Origin: Pseudomonas sp. UBA6562
GTDB taxonomy: Bacteria; Pseudomonadota; Gammaproteobacteria; Pseudomonadales; Pseudomonadaceae
Reading direction: 5' to 3'
Length of the DNA: 64,000 nt
Assembly: GCF_002434265.1 (NCBI RefSeq)
Contig: NZ_DJJS01000006.1
Coordinates: forward strand, 496,001-560,000
Shown here: in pieces, positions 52,707-60,446 of the stretch
How positions within the stretch are numbered: position 1 is the stretch's first letter
How the letters are laid out: each line of letters opens with the position of its first letter
Notes under the pieces: generated by a model
What the model was told of the DNA's origin: nothing
Seen by the model: only the letters and a program-made list of their open reading frames with translations
Databases searched by the model: none
Translations under genes and position numbers: made by a program

Positions 52707-53640
52707 CGTCCTTTCCTCGCGCTGCAACGTTACGAAGCGACAGCGTCCTGCTGCGCTCCTGCCAGGTGTCGCCCACATACAGCCGCTTGCGCACCCGCAC
52801 ATGCCGCTCCTCCAGCGCCACCACCCTGCCCTCGTGCCGGCCCAGGCGATCGCCGAGACCCACCCGGTACAACCGCCCCGCCGAGGCCAGCAGCGCATGG
52901 CGCCGCCCGCCCTGCAGCAGGCTGCCGACCATTTCGATCTGCTCCAGCGGCACGTGGGCGAGGTCGAGGCCCGGCTGCTGGGCAGGCCAAGGCGCGAACA
53001 GGTCGCGTGCGGCCGTTTGCGCGACGCCGCGCGCCGGTTCATGGGCCACCGAGCGTGGCACGGGGAGGTCCTCACCGGGGTCGAAAAGCTCCACCTCGAA
53101 CTGCGCCTCGACTTGTCGACCCGCCGGTGCCGCCTGGGTCAACTCCAGCGTGCGCACGCGCAGCACGCGCTTCTGCGCCAGCCAGTCATCCAACCAAGTG
53201 CGTAGCGCGGGATAGGCGCCGCGCACACGCAATTGCAGCAAGGCGCGGCGGTACTCGTCGGCAGGTGGCTGGGGCGTGACGCCGATCCGCTCGAACAGCA
53301 ACCCATGCTCGTGCGCGGCCAGGGTCAGGCGCTCGACCAGATCGCCAACCTCCTCGCCCGCCGCCAGCCGCCAGCGTACGTCCCGCAAGTGCGCCTGGGC
53401 CTGCTCGAGGCGTTGCCGTTCCTGAGCCAAGTGTTGTAGGCGGATGCCGATCTGTGCCTGGCGCTGGCCCAGTTCGTCGGCCTCGATCTGTGCCTGGTCG
53501 ATGGCGACTTGCAAGCCGTACAGGCGCGCCCAATAGCCGCCTAGCGCGATCGACAGCATCAACCCGATCATCAGGCCGGCCCGCAGCGCTCCGTGCAGCG
53601 TCGCCAGCGCGGGCCAGTCCACTGGCAGTGCCGCCTTCAT
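52654..53640 (-). CDS. Fused PilO-PilP pilus assembly protein
   Basis: A 328-residue protein that reads as PilO joined to PilP. First part: cytoplasmic tail, one anchor helix (AGLMIGLMLSIALGGYWAR), coiled-coil (QRQAQIGIRLQHLAQERQRLEQA) and a ferredoxin-like fold ending ELFDPG. Second part: PilP-like beta domain with ARDLFAPW, EQIEMVGSLLQGGRRHALLAS and VGLGDRLGRHEGRVVALEE. PilP usually is a separate lipoprotein with its own signal; here it lacks a lipobox. The frame is continuous, so this is a fusion and not an annotation error. It aligns PilQ with the inner-membrane PilMN platform. Overlaps pilN by 4 and pilQ by 53 bases. Confidence 0.85.
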   Translation of the reverse strand: MKAALPVDWPALATLHGALRAGLMIGLMLSIALGGYWARLYGLQVAIDQAQIEADELGQRQAQIGIRLQHLAQERQRLEQAQAHLRDVRWRLAAGEEVGDLVERLTLAAHEHGLLFERIGVTPQPPADEYRRALLQLRVRGAYPALRTWLDDWLAQKRVLRVRTLELTQAAPAGRQVEAQFEVELFDPGEDLPVPRSVAHEPARGVAQTAARDLFAPWPAQQPGLDLAHVPLEQIEMVGSLLQGGRRHALLASAGRLYRVGLGDRLGRHEGRVVALEERHVRVRKRLYVGDTWQERSRTLSLRNVAARGKDDVEDKDGMGAGLVAGDH

Positions 53641-54176
53641 GAGCCGTGCAGCGGCAGCCTGGCCACCAGCTCGAAACGATCGCCCTCGGCACTGCTGCGG
53701 ATGTGCCTGACTTCGACATCGCGCAGCACTGCCAGCCGTTGCATGTCGCGCGCCAGCCGCGCGACCAGCGCTGCATTGGCCGCCAGCCCGGTCAAGGTCA
53801 ACTGGCCCTCCTGCACGCGCAGCCCGCTCACTTGTAGGCCGACTGGCGCCGCTTGCTCTAGCGCGGCCAGCACACCGGGCACCGCCTGCTGGCCTGCCCT
53901 GAGCCGAACCAGCGCGGCATGCCGCCGCTCGATCTGCGTGCGCGCTTCCAGCACCTCGTCGAGCTGGCGCAACGGCTGCTCGGCGGCCTCCACCTGCGAA
54001 CGCAGGGCCAGGTTGGCCGATAGCTGTTCGCGCAGGCGTGCCTGGGCTAACTGATCGACCACCAACACCAACGCCAGCGCCGCCACAGCGCTGCCCAGCA
54101 ACGACGCCTGGAAACGCCGCACCGCCGCCGCACGTCGGCGGTCACGCCACGGCATGAGGTTCAAGCGCACGCTCAC
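53637..54176 (-). CDS. pilN: Type IV pilus assembly protein PilN
   Basis: A 179-residue bitopic inner-membrane protein. Seen: the PilM-binding N-terminus VRLNLMPWRDRRR (family form INLLPWR), one helix (LLGSAVAALALVLVVDQLA), a coiled-coil and a ferredoxin-like C-terminal domain. No ATG suits; a GTG at 54174-54176 overlaps the pilM stop by four bases and is chosen, with a second GTG two codons later as alternative. Confidence 0.9.
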   Translation of the reverse strand: MSVRLNLMPWRDRRRAAAVRRFQASLLGSAVAALALVLVVDQLAQARLREQLSANLALRSQVEAAEQPLRQLDEVLEARTQIERRHAALVRLRAGQQAVPGVLAALEQAAPVGLQVSGLRVQEGQLTLTGLAANAALVARLARDMQRLAVLRDVEVRHIRSSAEGDRFELVARLPLHGS

Positions 54177-55057
54177 CGCAGACCTCCCAGCGCCAAGCCG
54201 TAGGGCAATGCCATGCACCTCACTTGGGCTTCGTCCACATCCACGCCCAGGTCGAGGCCTTGTGGGGGCGCGAGCGGTTCGCACGGCATTGCCAGCTCAC
54301 CCGCCAGTCGCTTGGCAAGATCGCCCGAAGCCAGCGCACCGGTCAGGTACAGGCGCTGTGTATCGCCACCCAGCACGCGTCCCAGGTGTGCGCTCCAGGC
54401 CCTGTCGTCCGGGTCGAACGGCGCTTGGAGCAGATACCGATGCACGGGCGCCGCAGCCTCCGGCCAGCTGTGCAGGACGACGCTGCCCCTTTCCAGCGCC
54501 AGGAGCGCCCCGCCCGGCGCGGGCATCAGGCGGCGCAACGCCAGGCTGTCGATTTCCATGGCCACCACCTGCAGGCCGGTCGATGCGCACAGCTGCTCGA
54601 ACGGGTCCAGCACGCTTTGCCGGCAGGCCGCGACCAGCACGTCCAGCTCGCCGGGCGTAGCGGCCGGCCCAAGCACCTGGAAGTCCAACGCCAGGTCGTC
54701 CAGCGGTACGGGAAACAATTGCTCGGCCTGGGCCAGCAGTTGCCGCTCGAGGGCGTCATCCTGCAGACCGGCGGGCAGAACGCAGCGCTTGCACATCACC
54801 TGCCCCGCCGACAGCGCCATGGCCACCTTGCGCTGCCGGCTGGCGCAGCGTTGCACCGCCCGCCGCAGTGGCGCCTCAAGGGCCGCGAGGCATTGCTCGG
54901 CGCCAACGGCCGGAGCCGGTCGATCAAAAGGTTCGAGCGCCCAGGCACTGACTCTGGGCCGGCCGTGACGGCGGCTCAATTGCAGGATTCGTATGGAATC
55001 CGGGGCGATTTGTACCGCCAAGGGTGAACTGGCATCCCTGCCTATGCGTCCAAGCAT
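54173..55057 (-). CDS. pilM: Type IV pilus assembly protein PilM, short form
   Basis: A 294-residue actin-like cytoplasmic protein of the pilus inner-membrane platform. Seen: PLAVQIAPDSIRILQLSRR opening (SVGIDIGSSS-like region is degenerate), AEQLFPVPLDDLALDFQVLG, and VVAMEIDSLALRRLM. P. aeruginosa PilM is about 354 residues; this one is shorter and its nucleotide motifs are weak, as in E. coli HofM. It recruits PilN by binding its LPWR tail. First gene of the leftward pilMN(OP)Q-aroKB series; divergent from ponA. Confidence 0.9.
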   Translation of the reverse strand: MLGRIGRDASSPLAVQIAPDSIRILQLSRRHGRPRVSAWALEPFDRPAPAVGAEQCLAALEAPLRRAVQRCASRQRKVAMALSAGQVMCKRCVLPAGLQDDALERQLLAQAEQLFPVPLDDLALDFQVLGPAATPGELDVLVAACRQSVLDPFEQLCASTGLQVVAMEIDSLALRRLMPAPGGALLALERGSVVLHSWPEAAAPVHRYLLQAPFDPDDRAWSAHLGRVLGGDTQRLYLTGALASGDLAKRLAGELAMPCEPLAPPQGLDLGVDVDEAQVRCMALPYGLALGGLR

Positions 55058-55128
55058 TGCTGTTTCCTTTTATAGTCGGTGCGGCGCCCATCCACCGGGG
55101 CCGATGATGCGGCACGGCTTGACCCGCA

Positions 55129-55144
55129 GACCGCCCGGGCGGTC
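55129..55144. promoter_or_regulatory. Perfect 16-bp palindrome in the pilM/ponA gap
   Basis: GACCGCCC|GGGCGGTC, perfectly symmetric, in the centre of the 180-base divergent region and 23-38 bases left of the ponA -10 candidate. Could be an operator shared by both genes; no regulator assigned. Confidence 0.6.
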
Positions 55145-55166
55145 ACCCGGTCAAGCGAAAAATGCT

Positions 55167-55172
55167 TATAAT
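55167..55172 (+). promoter_or_regulatory. Candidate -10 element (TATAAT) for ponA
   Basis: A perfect TATAAT in TGCTTATAATGCG, 66 bases before the ponA start. The -35 region is not convincing; the 16-bp palindrome occupies that zone. Confidence 0.5.
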
Positions 55173-55237
55173 GCGCGGCGTTTTTTCCTGTCCGCCGGTG
55201 CGCGCAATCCATCCCTCAACCTGGACACCCCAAAGCC

Positions 55238-57700
55238 TTGATACGCCTGTTGAAGTTCTGCTGGTGGTCTTTCGTTGCAGTGACCTGTTCGCTCGTGCTC
55301 GGCCTGAGCGGCGCGTTTCTGTATCTTAGTCCCAACCTCCCGTCGGTCGAATCGCTGAGAAGCATCCAGTTGCAGATACCCCTGAGGGTGTACAGCAGCG
55401 ACGACAAGCTGATTGCCGAATTCGGCGAAATGCGGCGCTCTCCGATCCGTTTTGCGGAAATTCCCCCACAGTTCATCCAGGCGCTTCTGTCAGCTGAGGA
55501 CGACAATTTCCTCAACCACTATGGCGTCGACCCGGCCAGCCTCATGCGCGCCGCCACCCAGCTGCTCAAATCCGGGCACATCCAGACCGGCGGCAGCACC
55601 ATCACCATGCAGGTGGCGAAGAACTTCTTCCTCACCAGCGAGCGCAGCTTCTCGCGCAAGACCAACGAGATCCTCCTGGCCCTGCAGATCGAGCGCGAGC
55701 TGACCAAGGACGAGATCCTCGAGCTGTACGTCAACAAGATCTACCTGGGCAACCGCGCCTACGGCATCGACGCTGCCGCGCAGGTCTACTACGGCAAATC
55801 GATCCGCGACGTCAGCCTGGCGCAGATGGCCATGATCGCCGGCCTGCCCAAGGCGCCGTCGCGCTTCAACCCGCTGGCCAATCCGGTACGCGCCAAAGAG
55901 CGCCGCGACTGGATCCTGGGGCGCATGTACCGCCTGGGCAAGATCGACCAGACCAGCTACCAGAACGCGCTGGCCGAGCCGCTCAACGCCAGCTACCACG
56001 TGCCGACGCCTGAGGTGTACGCGCCGTACATCGCCGAGATGGCCCGAGCCGAAATGGTCGGCCGCTATGGCAGCGACGCCTACACCGAAGGTTTCCGCGT
56101 CACCACCAGCGTCTCCAGCGACATGCAGGACATGGCCAGCCGCGCCGTGCTCGACGGCCTCTCCGAATACGACGAACGCCATGGCTACCGCGGCCCGGCC
56201 GCACGCTTCCCCGGCAAGAGCCGCAGCGAGTGGCTGACCGAACTGGGCAAGCAGCGCACCCTGGGCGGCCTGGAAGCGGCCATCGTCACCCAGGTCGAGA
56301 AGACCGGCCTGACCGTCATGACCCGCGCCGGCCGCGACGAACACATCGCCTGGGACACGCTGAAGTGGGCGCGCCCCTACATCAATACCAATGCCCAGGG
56401 CCGCGCACCGCAATCGCCGGCCGACGTCGCCCAGGTCGGCGACCTGGTGCGCGTGCAGCGCCTCACCGATGGCAGCTTGAAATTCAGTCAGGTGCCCGTG
56501 GTGCAGAGCGCGCTGGTGTCGCTCGACCCGACCAGCGGCGCCATCCGCGCGCTGGTGGGCGGCTTCTCCTTCGAGCAGAGCAACTACAACCGCGCCACCC
56601 AGGCCAAGCGCCAGCCCGGCTCGAGCTTCAAACCGTTCGTCTATAGCGCGGCGCTGGACAGCGGCTACACCGCCGCCAGCCTGGTCAACGACGCGCCGAT
56701 CGTGTTCGTCGACGAATCGGTCGACAAGGTCTGGCGTCCGAAGAACGACACCAACACCTTCCTCGGCCCGATCCGGATGCGCGAGGCCCTGTACAAGTCG
56801 CGCAACCTGGTATCGATCCGCCTGCTGCAAGCCATGGGCGTGGACCGCACCATCGACTACATCGCCCGCTTCGGCTTCAACAAGCAGGACCTGCCGCGCA
56901 ACCTGTCGCTGGCCCTGGGCACCGCCACGCTGACGCCGCTGGAAATCGCCACCGGCTGGAGCACCTTCGCCAACGGCGGCTACAAGATCAGCCCGTACCT
57001 GATCGAGCGTATCGACAGCCGCAGCGGCGAGACGCTGTTCACCGCCAACCCGCCGCGGGTGCCACAAGGCGCCGAGGACCAGGCCGGCATCGCCGCGCCG
57101 GAGCAGCCGATCGATACCACCGGCCTGCCGGGCGAAGCGCCCACCGCCACGGGCGAAGGCGCAGCCGCCATCGCCGCGCCCGGAGCGCCGGCCGTGGCCG
57201 AGCGCATCGTCGATGCCCGTACCACCTACATCCTCACCAGCATGCTGCAGGACGTCATCAAGCGCGGCACCGGTCGCCGCGCGCTGGCGCTGGGCCGCAC
57301 GGACCTGGCGGGCAAGACCGGTACCACCAACGAGTCCAAGGACGCCTGGTTCTCCGGTTACAACGCCGACTACATGACCACCGTCTGGGTCGGTTTCGAC
57401 CAACCCGAAAGCCTGGGCCGCCGCGAATACGGCGGTACGGCGGCGCTGCCGATCTGGATGAAGTTCATGGGCGCCGCGCTCAAGGACAAGCCCAGCCATG
57501 CCCCGGCCGAGCCGCCTGGCATCATGAGCCTGCGCGTCGACCCGGTCAGCGGCCGCGCCGCCTCGGCCGGCACGCCCAACGCCTACTACGAGCTGTTCAA
57601 GGCCGAAGACTCGCCGCCCAATGGCGACGAACTGGGCAACGGCGCTGCGCCCGGTAGCCCGCTGCCGGCTGACGAAGCGACGCCGATGGACCTGTTCTAG
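55238..57700 (+). CDS. ponA: Penicillin-binding protein 1A
   Basis: An 820-residue bifunctional peptidoglycan synthase. Seen: N-terminal anchor (FCWWSFVAVTCSLVLGLSGAFLYL in part), GT51 domain with SAEDDNFLNHYG, GGSTITMQVAKNFFL and DEILELYVNKIYLGNRAYG, an OB-like insert, then transpeptidase motifs SSFKPF (SxxK), KSRNL (SxN) and AGKTGTTNES (KTG). The C-terminal tail is Ala/Pro-rich. No ATG or GTG fits the conserved MIRLLKF start; a TTG is used here, which may lower translation. Divergent from pilM as in P. aeruginosa. Confidence 0.96.
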   Translation: MIRLLKFCWWSFVAVTCSLVLGLSGAFLYLSPNLPSVESLRSIQLQIPLRVYSSDDKLIAEFGEMRRSPIRFAEIPPQFIQALLSAEDDNFLNHYGVDPASLMRAATQLLKSGHIQTGGSTITMQVAKNFFLTSERSFSRKTNEILLALQIERELTKDEILELYVNKIYLGNRAYGIDAAAQVYYGKSIRDVSLAQMAMIAGLPKAPSRFNPLANPVRAKERRDWILGRMYRLGKIDQTSYQNALAEPLNASYHVPTPEVYAPYIAEMARAEMVGRYGSDAYTEGFRVTTSVSSDMQDMASRAVLDGLSEYDERHGYRGPAARFPGKSRSEWLTELGKQRTLGGLEAAIVTQVEKTGLTVMTRAGRDEHIAWDTLKWARPYINTNAQGRAPQSPADVAQVGDLVRVQRLTDGSLKFSQVPVVQSALVSLDPTSGAIRALVGGFSFEQSNYNRATQAKRQPGSSFKPFVYSAALDSGYTAASLVNDAPIVFVDESVDKVWRPKNDTNTFLGPIRMREALYKSRNLVSIRLLQAMGVDRTIDYIARFGFNKQDLPRNLSLALGTATLTPLEIATGWSTFANGGYKISPYLIERIDSRSGETLFTANPPRVPQGAEDQAGIAAPEQPIDTTGLPGEAPTATGEGAAAIAAPGAPAVAERIVDARTTYILTSMLQDVIKRGTGRRALALGRTDLAGKTGTTNESKDAWFSGYNADYMTTVWVGFDQPESLGRREYGGTAALPIWMKFMGAALKDKPSHAPAEPPGIMSLRVDPVSGRAASAGTPNAYYELFKAEDSPPNGDELGNGAAPGSPLPADEATPMDLF

Positions 57701-57745
57701 AGGCAGGCACCGCCTGGCGCCCGCTCCAGGGCGCTTTTCCAGGCA

Positions 57746-57778
57746 CAAAAAAACCGGCCCATGGGAGCCGGTTTTTTC
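57746..57778. terminator. Bidirectional intrinsic terminator between ponA and maeB
   Basis: AAAAAAACCGGC / GCCGGTTTTTT with CCCATGGGA between the arms; T runs on both strands. Ends the converging ponA and maeB transcripts. Confidence 0.88.
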
Positions 57779-57789
57779 TTGCCGCAGGA

Positions 57790-59058
57790 TCAGCCGTTGA
57801 ACACGTCGTCCACGCTCTTGAGCGGGTAGTGCTTCGGATACGGCAGGGTCGCGACACCCGATTCGATGGCGGCCTTGGCCACGGCATCGGACACCAGGGT
57901 GATCAGGCGTGGGTCCATCGGCTTGGGAATGATGTACTCACGGCCGAACTCCAGGGCGTCGACGCCATAGGCATCGCAGACTTCCTTCGGTACGGGCTGC
58001 TTGGCCAGGTCCTTCAGGGCGATGGCGGCGGCGATCTTCATGTCTTCGTTGATGCGCTTGGCGCGAACGTCCAGGGCACCACGGAAGATGAAGGGGAAGC
58101 CCAGGACGTTGTTGACCTGGTTCGGGTAGTCGGAACGACCGGTGGCCATGATCACGTCGCTGCGGGTTTCATGGGCCAGCTCCGGCTTGATTTCCGGATC
58201 GGGGTTCGAGCAGGCGAACACGATCGGGTTGGCCGCCATCGACTTCAGGCCTTCGGCACTGAGCAGGTTCGGGCCGGACAGGCCGACGAAGACATCGGCG
58301 CCTTGCAGGGCATCGGCCAGGGTGCGCTTGTCGGTCGGGTGGGCGAACTGCGCCTTGTACTGGTTCAGGTCGCTACGGCCGGCATGGATCACGCCGCTGC
58401 GGTCGATCATGAAGATGTTTTCGACCTTGGCGCCCATGCTGATCAGCAGCTTCATGCAGGAGATGGCGGCGGCGCCGGCACCCAGGCAGACGATCTGCGC
58501 TTCTTCGAGGGTTTTGCCCGCGATTTCCAGGGCGTTGATCATGCCGGCTGCGGTGACGATGGCAGTGCCGTGCTGGTCGTCGTGGAAGACCGGAATGTCG
58601 CACTGCTCGATCAGGGTCTTCTCGATCTCGAAGCACTCGGGGGCTTTGATGTCTTCGAGGTTGATGCCGCCGAAGGTGATGGAGATGCGACGGACGGTGT
58701 CGATGAAGGCCTGCGGGCTTTCCGACTCGACTTCGATGTCGAACACATCGATCCCGGCAAAACGCTTGAACAGAACACCCTTGCCTTCCATGACCGGCTT
58801 GGACGCCAGCGGGCCGAGGTCGCCCAGGCCGAGAATGGCGGTGCCATCGGAGATCACGGCGACCAGATTGCCTTTGCCGGTGTACTTGTAGGCAAGCTCC
58901 GGGTCACGGCCGATTTCGCGTACCGGTTCAGCCACACCTGGGCTGTAGGCCAGCGCCAGGTCGCGGGCGGTGGCGGTGGGCTTGGTGAGCTCGACGCTCA
59001 GTTTTCCCGGACGGGGCTGGGCATGGTATTCGAGAGCGGCGGTTTTAAGATCTGACAT
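57790..59058 (-). CDS. maeB: Malic enzyme, single-domain form
   Basis: A 422-residue oxidative decarboxylase producing pyruvate from malate. Seen: AYSPGVAEPVREI, YTGKGNLVAVISDGTAILGLGD (in parts YTGKGNLVAV, GTAILGLGDLGPLASKPVMEG), FHDDQHGTAIVTAAG and the NAD(P) motif IVCLGAGAAAISC. E. coli-type MaeB (about 760 residues) carries a C-terminal phosphotransacetylase-like domain; that domain is absent here, as in other pseudomonads. NADP preference is not readable by eye. Start at MSDLKTAAL, three codons inside a longer frame. Confidence 0.94.
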   Translation of the reverse strand: MSDLKTAALEYHAQPRPGKLSVELTKPTATARDLALAYSPGVAEPVREIGRDPELAYKYTGKGNLVAVISDGTAILGLGDLGPLASKPVMEGKGVLFKRFAGIDVFDIEVESESPQAFIDTVRRISITFGGINLEDIKAPECFEIEKTLIEQCDIPVFHDDQHGTAIVTAAGMINALEIAGKTLEEAQIVCLGAGAAAISCMKLLISMGAKVENIFMIDRSGVIHAGRSDLNQYKAQFAHPTDKRTLADALQGADVFVGLSGPNLLSAEGLKSMAANPIVFACSNPDPEIKPELAHETRSDVIMATGRSDYPNQVNNVLGFPFIFRGALDVRAKRINEDMKIAAAIALKDLAKQPVPKEVCDAYGVDALEFGREYIIPKPMDPRLITLVSDAVAKAAIESGVATLPYPKHYPLKSVDDVFNG

Positions 59059-59236
59059 TGTAGGCATTCCGCTGTTAACTGTTCTGACGGGCCGCCGAGG
59101 ATACGCAATGTGCCTGGGAGCGACAAGACTGCCCGGTCACGACTGTCAAGGCCCTCGATCTACGACTTTGCGCTAGGCCCCACGGTGGACGAGCCGGGGA
59201 GTGTGTACAATTTAGCGAATCAGTGTCTACAACTTT

Positions 59237-60052
59237 CTAGCCAGGCGCACGTTCGAGCATGTTCCAATTGCTGACCAGCACCTGCCAGCGGAGCTTGCCC
59301 GATGCCGTGCCCGGTGCCTGCCGCGTGCGGGTGATCCAGCCACGCACTTCCAACGTGCGCCCCTCGAGGTTATCCATAAGGCCGCGCGGTGCGCTGCGCA
59401 GCAGACGGGCGGGAAGGCGCACGCGCAGGGTGTCGTCGAGCAGCAGCGAGACCGCGCCGTTGCTGCGCCGCACCTGCGTCACCCGGCCTTTGACCAGGGC
59501 GAAGCCCGAACGCCGCAGCGACCGCGCCGGCAGCACCGGGCTGCCCTGCCACAGGCCGAGACGAGCGCGGCGCGCGGCCTGTTCGGCTTGTGCCAGGCAG
59601 GTGGCGAAACGGCCATTGGGGGCGATGGCCGTGTGGTAGCCCAAGCCCTCGCGCAGCAGCCGCGCTTGCAGATTGTCGCCATCGCGCCCGTAGGCATGGG
59701 CCAACAGTCGACCATAGCGGTCACGGGCTTCGGCCCCGCGCACCAGCCCCACCACTCCACCGTTGGCCTCGACCAGCGCCGCCAAGCGACGCCTGGCAGC
59801 TTCGGCATAAGGTTCGCTGGCGCGCCCGGCATGGCCCAGCTCCGGGGCGTTGATGCCGATCAGACGCACGCTGCGGCCGTTGCCCAGGCGCAACGTGTCG
59901 CCATCGACGACCTGCGCGACCTTGTACGTCGCAGCCGCAATGGGGCTCGGACACAGCGCCAGCGCCGCACACTGCCAAAACGCGCCCACAAAAAAGGCGC
60001 CCACCAGGGACGCCTTTTTCTGCCACGACGCGAATCCCGAAGGCTTCGCCAT
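59237..60052 (-). CDS. Exported thermonuclease (SNase)-fold protein
   Basis: A 271-residue protein with an N-terminal signal/anchor segment (KKASLVGAFFVGAFWQCAALAL) and a staphylococcal-nuclease-like OB fold: AQVVDGDTLRLGNGRSVRLIG, INAPELGH, EARDRYGRLLAHAY and LLREGLGYH. The Asp, Arg and Glu positions of the nuclease active site appear largely kept, but activity is not certain. The C-terminal third (about residue 185 on) is a second beta-rich domain of no known type, with a strongly basic character. Sits 8 bases after rpmE. Confidence 0.85.
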   Translation of the reverse strand: MAKPSGFASWQKKASLVGAFFVGAFWQCAALALCPSPIAAATYKVAQVVDGDTLRLGNGRSVRLIGINAPELGHAGRASEPYAEAARRRLAALVEANGGVVGLVRGAEARDRYGRLLAHAYGRDGDNLQARLLREGLGYHTAIAPNGRFATCLAQAEQAARRARLGLWQGSPVLPARSLRRSGFALVKGRVTQVRRSNGAVSLLLDDTLRVRLPARLLRSAPRGLMDNLEGRTLEVRGWITRTRQAPGTASGKLRWQVLVSNWNMLERAPG

Positions 60053-60060
60053 ACGCAGTC

Positions 60061-60276
60061 TTACTTCTTGGCACCGAACATGCCGAAGCGATCTGCGAAC
60101 TTCTGTACGCGACCACCGGTGTCCAGCACTTTCTGCTTACCGGTGTAGAACGGGTGGCACAACGAGCAAACGTCGATCGACAGAGGCTTGGCCAGGGTCG
60201 AACGGGTTTCGAACTTCGCACCGCAGCTGCAAGTGACTGCAACTGCTTCGTAATTCGGATGGATATTTTCTTTCAT
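60061..60276 (-). CDS. rpmE: 50S ribosomal protein L31 (zinc-binding form)
   Basis: A 71-residue ribosomal protein. Seen: MKENIHPNYEAVAVTCSCG at the start and CSLCHPFYTGKQK; four cysteines make it the C+ zinc form rather than the Zur-regulated YkgM type. GAGGAAATGACG before the chosen ATG fixes the start; the longer open frame upstream is not coding. Nuclease-like gene follows after 8 bases. Confidence 0.98.
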   Translation of the reverse strand: MKENIHPNYEAVAVTCSCGAKFETRSTLAKPLSIDVCSLCHPFYTGKQKVLDTGGRVQKFADRFGMFGAKK

Positions 60277-60345
60277 CGTCATTTCCTCGAGCTGCGTGCC
60301 GCCACCCAACACCATTGTTGAATACCGCACGTAATTAGGCGGGGA

Positions 60346-60373
60346 ATAATACCAGAGCGGCGGATGAGCGCAA
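60346..60373 (-). promoter_or_regulatory. Candidate sigma-70 promoter for rpmE
   Basis: On the minus strand TTGCGC (60368-60373) and TATTAT (60346-60351) are 16 bases apart; TATTAT lies in TGGTATTAT. It is about 70 bases before the rpmE start, in the 170-base rpmE/priA gap. Confidence 0.5.
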
Positions 60374-60446
60374 GTTGTCGCTTGCACCGGCGGTCGTCTG
60401 ATAGGCTCGCTGCATTCTGTTACACCCCCTCCCAGAGACCTCCCGC

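Noticed and set aside
59200..59236. TACAAT-like -10 on the plus strand next to the nuclease gene
   Set aside because: It points into the antisense of the nuclease gene and has no matching gene downstream.
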